A stretch of 64,000 bases of DNA from Lewinella sp038528965 (lineage in GTDB: Bacteria > Bacteroidota > Bacteroidia > Chitinophagales > Saprospiraceae), in assembly GCA_038528965.1 (NCBI GenBank), contig JBCBEC010000004.1:186001-250000 (forward strand), in the 5' to 3' direction. The notes beneath the pieces were generated by a model. It was not told the origin of the DNA, did not search any database, and saw only the letters and a program-made list of their open reading frames with translations. This document shows positions 25,882-33,213 of this stretch, in pieces. Both the position numbers and the translations under genes were made by a program. Positions within the stretch are counted from its first letter, which is position 1, and every line of letters begins with the position of its first letter.

Positions 25882-26308
25882 AACCGTGAGCGATAGCGAA
25901 CTAAACCCGCGAACGCAGTGAGCTACAACCGTGAGCAAAGCGAACTAAAACCGCGAACACAGTGAGCTACAACCGTGAGCGATAGCGAACTAAACCCGCG
26001 AACATAGTGAGCCACAACCGTGAGCGATAGCGAACTAAAACCGCAAACGCAGTGAGCTACAACCGTGAGCGATAGCGAACTAAAACCGCGAACACAGTGA
26101 GCCACAACCGTGAGCGATAGCGAACTAAACCCGCGAACGCAGTGAGCTATAACCGTGAGCGATAGCGAACTAAAACCGCGAACGCAGTGAGCTATAACCG
26201 TAAGCGATAGCGAACTAAACCCGCGAACGCAGTGAGCTATAACCGTAAGCGATAGCGAACTAAACCCGCGAACGCAGTGAGCTAAAAACCGTGAACAAAG
26301 CGAACCTC
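25882..26308. repeat. 45-bp tandem repeat array, nine units plus a partial tenth
   Basis: Units start at 25882, 25927, 25971, 26016, 26061, 26106, 26151, 26196 and 26241, with a truncated tenth at 26287. Seven of the nine are exactly 45 bp; one is 44 and one 46. Each unit has two modules with the same words in opposite order: GTGAGC-GATA-GCGAAC and GCGAAC-GCA-GTGAGC. Variation is point-like (TAC/TAT ends, CCAC/CTAC, GTGAGC/GTAAGC), and the neighbours at the right end are most alike, as expected for recent unit duplication. The array ends 11 bases before the ATG of the regulator gene. No unique spacers, so not CRISPR. Confidence 0.93.
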
Positions 26309-26319
26309 AACACCATAAT

Positions 26320-27696
26320 ATGTCACAACAATCCGCCCGCATTCTAATTGTCGACGACGAAGAGGATATTCTTTTAAGTCTGCGGCTGCTCCTATCCCGT
26401 CATTTTACGGAAGTAGTAACGGAGAATAACCCTTATCAACTGCCGCGCCACCTGAGAGGTAAGCCATTTGACTTAGTAATGCTGGATATGAACTTCAAAA
26501 CTGGAGATACTTCTGGTAATGAAGGAATGCGTTGGCTGGCAAAAATTGTGGAGTTGTCGCCAGAGACCGGCGTTATCATGATGACTGCTTATGCCGATGT
26601 AAAAACCGCCGTGGAGGCGGTGAAGGTGGGAGCAATTGACTTTTTAGAAAAACCGTGGCGCAATGAGCGTTTACTCACCACAATAAAGGCGGCTCTTGAG
26701 TTGAGCCAATCGCGTAGGAAGGTGCAGCAGTTAACGGACCAACAACAAGTGCTGGCGGGGGATATTGATCAGGCTTTTACGGAAATCATTGGGCAATCGG
26801 CGGCAATGAAGCGAGTATTCACTTTAGTGGAGAAAGTAGCGAAGACGGATGCTAATGTTCTAATCTTGGGCGAAAACGGAACAGGAAAGGAGTTGATTGC
26901 CAGGGCGATCCACCGACAATCTGAGCGTAATGGTTCGGTATTTATTACGGTAGACTTAGGCGCGGTGCCGGAAAGCTTATTCGAAAGTGAGCTATTTGGC
27001 CATAAGAAAGGTTCCTTTACTGATGCTAAAGCAGATCGGGCGGGCCGCTTTGAAGTAGCCTCAGGTGGAACGCTTTTCTTGGACGAAATAGGGAACCTCT
27101 CCCTACCACTACAGGCCAAATTATTGAGCGCACTCCAAACCCGCCAAGTCACCCGCGTAGGTGCCAACGATCCTATTGATGTAGATATTCGCTTGATCAG
27201 CGCTACTAATATGCCGCTTTACGAGATGGTAAATGACAGTGGCTTCCGCCAAGATTTGCTGTACCGCATTAATACCGTGGAAATTAAGTTACCACCACTG
27301 CGAGAGCGGCAAGACGATATCCCCTTATTAGTAGAGCATTTCTTAGCTGACTACGCCCGCAAATACCAAAAGAACGATCTCAAGGTGGCTGCATCTGCCT
27401 ATCCGCTACTCCGCTCTTATAGTTGGCCGGGTAATATTCGTGAACTTCGTCACGCCGTAGAGCGCGCGGTAATCCTGGCGGACGGAGATCAACTTACCGC
27501 CGCAGACTTCATTCTGCAGGCCCCGCCCTCCAACGCCAAAGGTGGCGAACCGCATACTATCAACTTAGAAGAACTGGAACGCTGGGCAGTACAAAAGGCA
27601 CTTACCCGCCACGGCGGTAATATTAGTAAGGCCGCAGAGGATCTGGGCTTGACACGAGCGGCTTTGTATCGGAGGATGGCGAAGTATGAGTTGTAA
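26320..27696 (+). CDS. Sigma-54-dependent response regulator, NtrC/AtoC family (458 aa)
   Basis: Two-component transcription activator. Receiver domain at 1-125 with acidic pocket D12/D13, phospho-acceptor D56 and the FLEKPW lysine; an AAA+ domain at about 165-395 with Walker A GENGTGKE, Walker B-type GTLFLDEIGNL, and arginine-finger region; a C-terminal Fis-type helix-turn-helix (ISKAAEDLGLTRAALYRRM). The sigma-54 contact loop, canonical GAFTGA, reads GSFTDA (231-236); GAFTDA-like variants occur in this family, so activity is still likely. The gene is transcribed away from the exporter operon and is preceded directly by the 45-bp array. No sensor kinase lies next to it, so its signal source is elsewhere. 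Probable target: the exporter operon promoter at 25602-25617. Confidence 0.94.
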   Translation: MSQQSARILIVDDEEDILLSLRLLLSRHFTEVVTENNPYQLPRHLRGKPFDLVMLDMNFKTGDTSGNEGMRWLAKIVELSPETGVIMMTAYADVKTAVEAVKVGAIDFLEKPWRNERLLTTIKAALELSQSRRKVQQLTDQQQVLAGDIDQAFTEIIGQSAAMKRVFTLVEKVAKTDANVLILGENGTGKELIARAIHRQSERNGSVFITVDLGAVPESLFESELFGHKKGSFTDAKADRAGRFEVASGGTLFLDEIGNLSLPLQAKLLSALQTRQVTRVGANDPIDVDIRLISATNMPLYEMVNDSGFRQDLLYRINTVEIKLPPLRERQDDIPLLVEHFLADYARKYQKNDLKVAASAYPLLRSYSWPGNIRELRHAVERAVILADGDQLTAADFILQAPPSNAKGGEPHTINLEELERWAVQKALTRHGGNISKAAEDLGLTRAALYRRMAKYEL

Positions 27697-27742
27697 ACCG
27701 GTTTAGCGAGGCAAATCATTACCTTCGCGGCAAATCATTGCT

Positions 27743-28741
27743 ATGGGCAGCTCCACTCCCAAAATCTTGATCATCCGCTTCTCCTCCATAGGGGATATTG
27801 TACTGACTACTCCGGTCATCAGGGTGCTCCATCAACAATTGGGAGCAGAAGTACATCTGCTCACGAAGCAGTCCTTTGCAGGCGTACTGAGTGCCAATCC
27901 GCACCTCACCAAAATTTGGGCCATCAAAAAGCGCGTGAGCGAGCTAAGTGGGGAGTTAAAACAAGAAGGTTTTACAGCTATCATCGATCTCCATCGCAAT
28001 ATCCGTTCTTGGCAAGTCCGCCTAGCTCTGCGGCGCACCCCATCCTACGCTTTTGACAAACTAAACTGGCAAAAATGGTTGCTAACCAAGTGGAAGATCA
28101 ATCGCCTTCCGGATGTTCATATTGTCGATCGGTACTTGGCAGCCGCTAAACCACTTGGCGTACGGAATGATGGAAAAGGCCTGGACTACTATATCCCGCC
28201 TGCGGACCAAGTAAATCTAAATGATTGGGGAGTCTCCAAACCATTCATTGCCCTGGTCATAGGAGCAGCACATGCCACCAAGCGACTCCCTACGGAAAAG
28301 TTGATTGAACTCTGCCAAGGTCTCTCACAGCCGGTAGCACTACTGGGTGGTCCTGGGGACAAAGAAACAGGTATAGCGATTGCGGAACAAGCCGGAGACC
28401 ATGTCACCAACCTATGCGGCGAACTGAGATTGCATCAGTCAGCTGACGTAGTTTGGCAAGCCACCGTAGTTATTACTCATGATACTGGGCTCATGCATAT
28501 TGCCGCAGCCTTGAATAAACCGATCATTTCCATTTGGGGAAATACGGTACCGGAATTTGGTATGTATCCATATCTAGCAGACGAGGAGACTTCGAGTTTT
28601 ATCGCTCAAGTAGATGGCCTTTCTTGTAGACCTTGCTCGAAGATTGGTCATCAGGAATGTCCGAAGGGGCATTTTCGGTGTATGATGGAGCAGGATATAA
28701 CTGCAATAATAGAATACGAAAAAACAAACAATAGAAGATAA
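27743..28741 (+). CDS. Glycosyltransferase family 9 (heptosyltransferase-like) protein (332 aa)
   Basis: Transfers a sugar in lipopolysaccharide or glycan assembly, acting at the cytoplasmic face of the inner membrane; the true donor in Bacteroidota members is usually unknown. The N-terminus ILIIRFSSIGDIVLTTPV is the classical GT9/WaaF start, and the donor-site region VITHDTGLMHIAAAL with the following SIWGNTVPEFGMYPY is typical. The C-terminus carries a cysteine group (GLSCRPCSKIGHQECPKG, then RCM) that is common in Bacteroidota GT9 proteins. It begins 46 bp after the regulator gene on the same strand, so read-through is possible, though a functional link is not evident. The start ATG 27743 is well placed (MGSSTPKILIIRF). 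Confidence 0.92.
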   Translation: MGSSTPKILIIRFSSIGDIVLTTPVIRVLHQQLGAEVHLLTKQSFAGVLSANPHLTKIWAIKKRVSELSGELKQEGFTAIIDLHRNIRSWQVRLALRRTPSYAFDKLNWQKWLLTKWKINRLPDVHIVDRYLAAAKPLGVRNDGKGLDYYIPPADQVNLNDWGVSKPFIALVIGAAHATKRLPTEKLIELCQGLSQPVALLGGPGDKETGIAIAEQAGDHVTNLCGELRLHQSADVVWQATVVITHDTGLMHIAAALNKPIISIWGNTVPEFGMYPYLADEETSSFIAQVDGLSCRPCSKIGHQECPKGHFRCMMEQDITAIIEYEKTNNRR

Positions 28742-29310
28742 ATTAATTTTATTTAAAATTTTTTATTACCTTTAAATCGGATTTGAAAAACGCATCTCTA
28801 CTTAAACATATGCTACCCATAAAGATCTTGAATCAACTAGCATACTGATCATAGAATAAGTTTAAACTAGATTGTCTAATTCTATCCGCGGAGCAATCTG
28901 GATACCCTAGCGAATTTCAAACTTCTAAATAGGATTAAGCTGGCCTTAGTAGTAAAGTTTACCACTAAGGGTGTGAATCCCATGCTTCTAACCATTGGGT
29001 GGTTAGCGGTTATGATCTGGCCTTGGTAAGGGTGGGCCCGCCGAAGGCGTTCTGCCTTCCCCACAAACCTGCATTTTCAGTCCCTCCCCCCACTATTCCT
29101 CCACCCCCACCAAATATTATGTCGGCCAACTGCCCTACACTTACAGGAATCTTGCCACAGCAAGGGTTTTGCCCCATTGTTGATTCGGCTTTAGGGAAAA
29201 AGAATTATCTTTCGCCTCACAGCAGCCCCGGCTTGCGGTTGTCCCTGGCTTTTGTATCCTAATGCTGGCGCCCGCGGCCTTATTTTTACGCTAACTTGAA
29301 AATTACCTCT
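28742..29310. other. 569-bp intergenic region, no convincing gene
   Basis: The first 60 bp are extremely AT-rich, with an ATTTTA/TAAAAT hairpin followed by T-runs (28745-28767), a weak terminator for the upstream glycosyltransferase. A 27-bp palindrome lies at 28944-28970 (listed separately). Small stems follow: TAACCA/TGGTTA (about 28988-29004) and GAAGGC/GCCTTC (about 29042-29058). A near-consensus promoter (TTG at 29180-29182, 23 bp, TATCTTTC at 29206-29213) may serve the PorP/SprF gene. I saw no tRNA, although GGGTGTGAATCCC at 28969-28981 superficially resembles a T-arm. Confidence 0.5.
28944..28970. repeat. 27-bp near-perfect palindrome
   Basis: The arms CCTTAGTAGTAAA (28944-28956) and TTTACCACTAAGG (28958-28970) are complementary with one mismatch around a single central G. 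Near-zero loop length argues for a dimeric protein-binding site or cruciform rather than an RNA hairpin terminator. It is about 340 bp upstream of the PorP/SprF start codon. Confidence 0.6.
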
Positions 29311-30381
29311 ATGAAGCTCAGCAAGTTTTTACCCATACTTGTATTGCTATTTTGCTGGCAAGGTCTCTCTGCGCAAGACATACATTATACCCTATTCGAT
29401 TATTCCCCACTACGTGCTAATCCGGCTTTCACCGGCGCCTTTGAAGGTTCCGTACGTATCGGTGGTTTATATCGCGGGCAATGGTTTACCGTCGGCGATT
29501 TCGCTGAATTTACTTCTCCTTCTTTCTATGCGGATGCCCCCATCATTAAAGGCTTTCGCGATCAAGACTGGATTGGCGTGGGACTCTTCTTCGTTAATGA
29601 CCAGTTTGGTGCCGCTAAACTGCGTACTTCTGGAGGAGCACTTTCGGCCAGTTACCACTTGGCTAATAAAAAGCGTACTTCCGTACTGACCCTAGGTGCC
29701 CAGTATGGAAATATGCAGCGCCGCCTGGATCCCGGTGCTGACCTGATCTATGAGCAGACCATCGATGAGCCCTTTGGTGGTGGTGGCGGTACGGGTACCC
29801 TGGAATTCGCTAATGGTGCTAACAGTCCTTTAGGTGAGCCTAGTTATACCGATATCAATGTAGGATTGTTATACCGCACACAAATTGACAAAACCAGTAA
29901 TCTGGAAATCGGAGTAGCTGGATTGCACCTCAATTCTGATAACAATAGTCTACTCAGTGGCAGCGCTGGAGGTGGCGGCGGTGGTGGTATCGCCGGACGC
30001 TCAGAAAGGAACCTGACGATTACCAGCCATGCTATCTATGAGCAGCAGATCAATGACGATTGGAGCATCAACCCGAAGCTATTCTGGCAAACTACCGAAG
30101 GCGGTGGTAACAACCTTTTGCTGCAAGCTTGGATGGGGCGTAAAATGAATGAGGACCTTCAGCTGAACTTTGGCTTGGGTTACCGCGCTGGTGATGCTGC
30201 CAATATCTTACTCGGAGCTTACTACAAAGATCTTCGCGTAGCATTAGCCTACGACCTCAATGTAAGCGGCGCCAACGCCATTACCAACTATCAGGGTGGT
30301 TTTGAACTGGGCGCGTACTACATTATCAAGATTTACAAGCAACCTGAGTTGCCACCAACCATCCTCTGCCCACGTTTATAA
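29311..30381 (+). CDS. PorP/SprF family type IX secretion membrane protein (356 aa)
   Basis: Outer-membrane beta-barrel of the PorP/SprF family; in type IX secretion and gliding systems these proteins work with a peptidoglycan-binding PorE/OmpA partner and, for some cargos, serve secretion of CHU_C-tagged adhesins. Signal peptide MKLSKFLPILVLLFCWQGLSAQ, then the family hallmark DIHYTLFDYSPLRANPAFTG. Barrel-like alternating strands follow to the C-terminus (FELGAYYIIKIYKQPE). I chose ATG 29311 rather than the in-frame TTG 15 bp upstream, because the signal peptide starts there. Two glycine-rich loops (PFGGGGGTGT and SAGGGGGGGIAGRS) are encoded by GGT/GGC repeats and may vary in length. It is followed after 205 bp by the PorE-like gene. 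Confidence 0.93.
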   Translation: MKLSKFLPILVLLFCWQGLSAQDIHYTLFDYSPLRANPAFTGAFEGSVRIGGLYRGQWFTVGDFAEFTSPSFYADAPIIKGFRDQDWIGVGLFFVNDQFGAAKLRTSGGALSASYHLANKKRTSVLTLGAQYGNMQRRLDPGADLIYEQTIDEPFGGGGGTGTLEFANGANSPLGEPSYTDINVGLLYRTQIDKTSNLEIGVAGLHLNSDNNSLLSGSAGGGGGGGIAGRSERNLTITSHAIYEQQINDDWSINPKLFWQTTEGGGNNLLLQAWMGRKMNEDLQLNFGLGYRAGDAANILLGAYYKDLRVALAYDLNVSGANAITNYQGGFELGAYYIIKIYKQPELPPTILCPRL

Positions 30382-30586
30382 AATTCGGTCATTGCACCCT
30401 AAGGGCCCTCCGGCCAACGTTTCAAAATAGGTAAGTATCCGTCAAAAATTAATCACCCTCCTAAATCCCCGATCTTAGCTTGAGTAAACTCATTAACAAT
30501 CATTTACATCTTCGCTAAAATTGGAGAGTCGGAAATTAATTATTTGACCATTACTAAACACAACCATAACGCAAAGCATCCAAGTG

Positions 30587-33121
30587 ATGAAAAATATAAT
30601 TACCCTGATTTGTTGTTGTGTGCTCTTCGCCACCGTCATCTCAGCTCAACCTATTGGCACCTCTTCTTACGAAACTAAGATTGTGCTAGCCGAGGCGGCC
30701 TTGGAATCACAAGACTACAATCGTGCCCTAGAGCAATATGAACTTGCCTTCGAAGACAGCGAAGACGAGGAACTTATTCCCCTACTTGCCGAACTCAACT
30801 ACCAACTGCGCGACTACCGCCAGGCAGAACGCTGGTACCGTCGCCTCCTGCGTCGCGACCCTGATAATAAATTTGCTGAGCTCCGCTACGACTATGGCCG
30901 CGTACTAAAAATGCAAGGTAAGTACGACGACGCCATGCAGGAATTTCAGTCTTACCTGGAATTAGGTAGCGATCAGGAAAAGAAAAAGAAGGCACAGTTG
31001 GAGCTTACCGGTGCTGAATTAGGGCTTTCAATGCCTGGTAATATGCAGGGTGTTTCTGTAGAAGCACTTGACCGTAAGAAAATCAATACACCACATTCGC
31101 AATACACTCCAAGCCTCAGCCCTTCCGGCCGTACACTATACTACGCTTCTTGGGAGGGTAGAGATGTGATCGAAGTGGATGACGAAAACGACCCGGAAAA
31201 ATTTGCTCGTATTTACCAGGCTGCTATTGACGAAGAAGGTGAGTACGAAAAGCCAGAACCACTAGGTCCTGAGATCAACCGCCCAGGTTACCACTCGGCC
31301 AATGTCTCTTTGTCACCTGATGGCCGGCGGATGTACTTCAACCGTATCCAAATTACGGGAAATGTTCCTACCGAGAGTAAGATTTACCTCAGCGAAGGAA
31401 GTGATGGTGCTTGGAAAAGTGCTAACGAGGTAGTAGGGGTAAACGGCGATTACCTGGCCCTCCACCCTACTGTTGGTGAGTTATACGGAAAGGAAGTGTT
31501 GTTCTTCGTAAGCAACATGGAAGGCGGCGAAGGTGGTATGGATATCTACTACGCTACTTACCAAGGTGAAGGTGTTTATGGTGATCCGGTAAACCTAGGG
31601 CCAAGTATCAATACTCCGCAAGACGAAATGACCCCTTACTGGTTTGATGGTACTTTGTACTTCAGCTCAGAAGGCTATCCGTCTCTTGGTGGACTCGATA
31701 TTTACTATGCCGTTTGGAATGGTACCGAATGGAGCGAACCCAACAACATGGGTAAAGCTTATAATACGGAAGCTGATGAATTATCCTTCCGCCTGTATGA
31801 CGAAGGCTACAAAGGCTTCTTCACCTCTAACCGCCCAGAGGGTCGTAGTGTAAGAGGTAAAACCTGCTGTGATGACATCTATGGCTTTAACATCGCTCGC
31901 CAGTTTGTTGATCTGGTTGTAGGAACCTTTACCGAGGGCCGCGATCCATTGAAGGGAGCCACCGTACAGCTGGTAGATGGTGGAGTAGCTGCCGGAGCAG
32001 AAGCGACCAAATCACTGACCATGAACAACGGTAACCGTTTCGACTTTGGTCTTGATTTTGAGCGCCCCTACATGGTCATCGCTAGCCACCCAGATTACTT
32101 CCCAGATACGGTTTCTTTCTCTACCGTCGGTGTAGAAGACAGCAAAACCTTTGAAGAGCGCCTGTTCTTGAAGCCTCGTCCGAAGGAGCCAGAATACATC
32201 ACAGTTGTTGTGGAAGAGCCGATCGTAATGGAAAATATCCTTTATGATTTTGATAGTGACCGTATCACCGATCAGGCAGAAATTGACTTACAGTTGATCT
32301 TCGAGTTGATGACGCAATACAGCGACATGAAGGTGGAGTTGGGTTCACACACAGACTCCCGTGGTGAAGATAACTATAACAAAGACCTGAGTCAACGTCG
32401 TGCCCAATCTGCCCGTCGTTGGTTAGCCCGCAAAGGCATTGATAAGGACCGGATCGTAGCGCAGGGTTACGGCGAAACCGTACCTAAAACGGTAAATGAG
32501 AAGATTGCCACGAAGTTTTCTTTCCTCAATGTAGGAGATATCCTTACGGAAGAGTTCATCCTGGCAATGGAAGACGAAGCACAACGCGAAGAAGCCTTCC
32601 AGCTAAACCGTCGTACGGAGTTTAAGATTCTAGAAGGACCAACCAGTATTGAAATCAAAACTACCCGCCTGAAAAAGCAAGAAGAGCCTAATCGCGGTAG
32701 TAATATTGGTGCACGCGGTCAGCAAACGGATCCTCCGGTAGAGATTTCGCACATGTCTAGCCTCTACGGCCAGACAGAGTTGAAGAATGTACCTATCATG
32801 CACTTTGAGCAGCGTACCACAGAGCTTGGCACCGTTCAGAAAGGTCAGCAACGCAGCTTCGAATATACCTTCACCAATAAGGGAGATACTGATCTAATTA
32901 TCGATCTGGTTTCAGCTTGCGATTGTACATCTACAAATCAAGATGAACTGGTGGGTAAGCGCTTCAAGCCAGGCCAATCCGGTGTCCTCAAAGTAACTTT
33001 TGACAGCACAGAAAAGGACGAATCAGAGACCATTGACGTAGATATCTTCCTTCGCAATAATGATCCAAAAGGAAATCCGATCGTAGAAATGCTAAACTAT
33101 AGCTACATACTAGGGCAGTAA
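30587..33121 (+). CDS. PorE-like OmpA family protein with extra C-terminal DUF1573 domain (844 aa)
   Basis: Periplasmic/outer-membrane protein that anchors a type IX secretion or gliding component to peptidoglycan. Signal peptide to about residue 21 (ending VISAQ); TPR-like helices at 35-130 (YNRALEQYELAFEDSEDE, YRQAERWYRRLLRRDPDN); a PD40/WD40-type beta-propeller at about 155-435 (SLSPDGRRMYFNR, DIYYATYQG repeats); a carboxypeptidase-regulatory-like domain at 440-525; OmpA-C at about 545-690 with the diaminopimelate-binding signature SHTDSRG...LSQRRAQSARRW. This TPR-propeller-CRD-OmpA order is that of PorE. Unusual additions: a roughly 30-residue insertion before NRRTEF inside OmpA-C, and a DUF1573 domain at about 745-840 with C778 and C780 in SACDCT. 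I used ATG 30587; a GTG directly upstream adds one residue. Confidence 0.92.
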   Translation: MKNIITLICCCVLFATVISAQPIGTSSYETKIVLAEAALESQDYNRALEQYELAFEDSEDEELIPLLAELNYQLRDYRQAERWYRRLLRRDPDNKFAELRYDYGRVLKMQGKYDDAMQEFQSYLELGSDQEKKKKAQLELTGAELGLSMPGNMQGVSVEALDRKKINTPHSQYTPSLSPSGRTLYYASWEGRDVIEVDDENDPEKFARIYQAAIDEEGEYEKPEPLGPEINRPGYHSANVSLSPDGRRMYFNRIQITGNVPTESKIYLSEGSDGAWKSANEVVGVNGDYLALHPTVGELYGKEVLFFVSNMEGGEGGMDIYYATYQGEGVYGDPVNLGPSINTPQDEMTPYWFDGTLYFSSEGYPSLGGLDIYYAVWNGTEWSEPNNMGKAYNTEADELSFRLYDEGYKGFFTSNRPEGRSVRGKTCCDDIYGFNIARQFVDLVVGTFTEGRDPLKGATVQLVDGGVAAGAEATKSLTMNNGNRFDFGLDFERPYMVIASHPDYFPDTVSFSTVGVEDSKTFEERLFLKPRPKEPEYITVVVEEPIVMENILYDFDSDRITDQAEIDLQLIFELMTQYSDMKVELGSHTDSRGEDNYNKDLSQRRAQSARRWLARKGIDKDRIVAQGYGETVPKTVNEKIATKFSFLNVGDILTEEFILAMEDEAQREEAFQLNRRTEFKILEGPTSIEIKTTRLKKQEEPNRGSNIGARGQQTDPPVEISHMSSLYGQTELKNVPIMHFEQRTTELGTVQKGQQRSFEYTFTNKGDTDLIIDLVSACDCTSTNQDELVGKRFKPGQSGVLKVTFDSTEKDESETIDVDIFLRNNDPKGNPIVEMLNYSYILGQ

Positions 33122-33140
33122 TTCATCTGGATTTCCACCC

Positions 33141-33186
33141 AAATAAAAACGGGGCTTTTCAATAACGAAAGGCCCCGTTTTTATTT
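33141..33186. terminator. Bidirectional intrinsic terminator between convergent genes
   Basis: Twenty-base arms (33141-33160 and 33167-33186) pair with a single mismatch around the loop AATAAC. The core is GGGGC/GCCCC with A-rich and T-rich flanks on both sides (AAATAAAAAC ... GTTTTTATTT), so it works as a terminator in both directions. It separates the PorE-like gene (plus) from the acylase gene (minus). Confidence 0.92.
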
Positions 33187-33213
33187 TTCAGCTGGGAACT
33201 AACACGATTAGTC

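Noticed and set aside
25732..26105. Open minus-strand frames encoding a 15-residue periodic peptide (SSLSLTVVAHCVRGF type) through the tandem array
   Set aside because: The periodicity only mirrors the 45-bp DNA unit; units of 44 and 46 bp break the frame, and there is no start context or terminating domain. It is a repeat, not a gene.
25882..26308. CRISPR array
   Set aside because: Units are contiguous and nearly identical over their full 45 bp with no variable spacers, and no cas genes are present.
28966..29020. tRNA-like segment (GGGTGTGAATCCC and a TAACCA/TGGTTA stem)
   Set aside because: No complete cloverleaf: acceptor and anticodon stems cannot be formed and the T-loop lacks TTCRANY.
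28999..29262. 87-codon plus-strand frame upstream of the PorP/SprF gene
   Set aside because: Low-complexity proline-rich translation (PPTIPPPPP), no start context and overlap with the candidate promoter; not credible as a gene.
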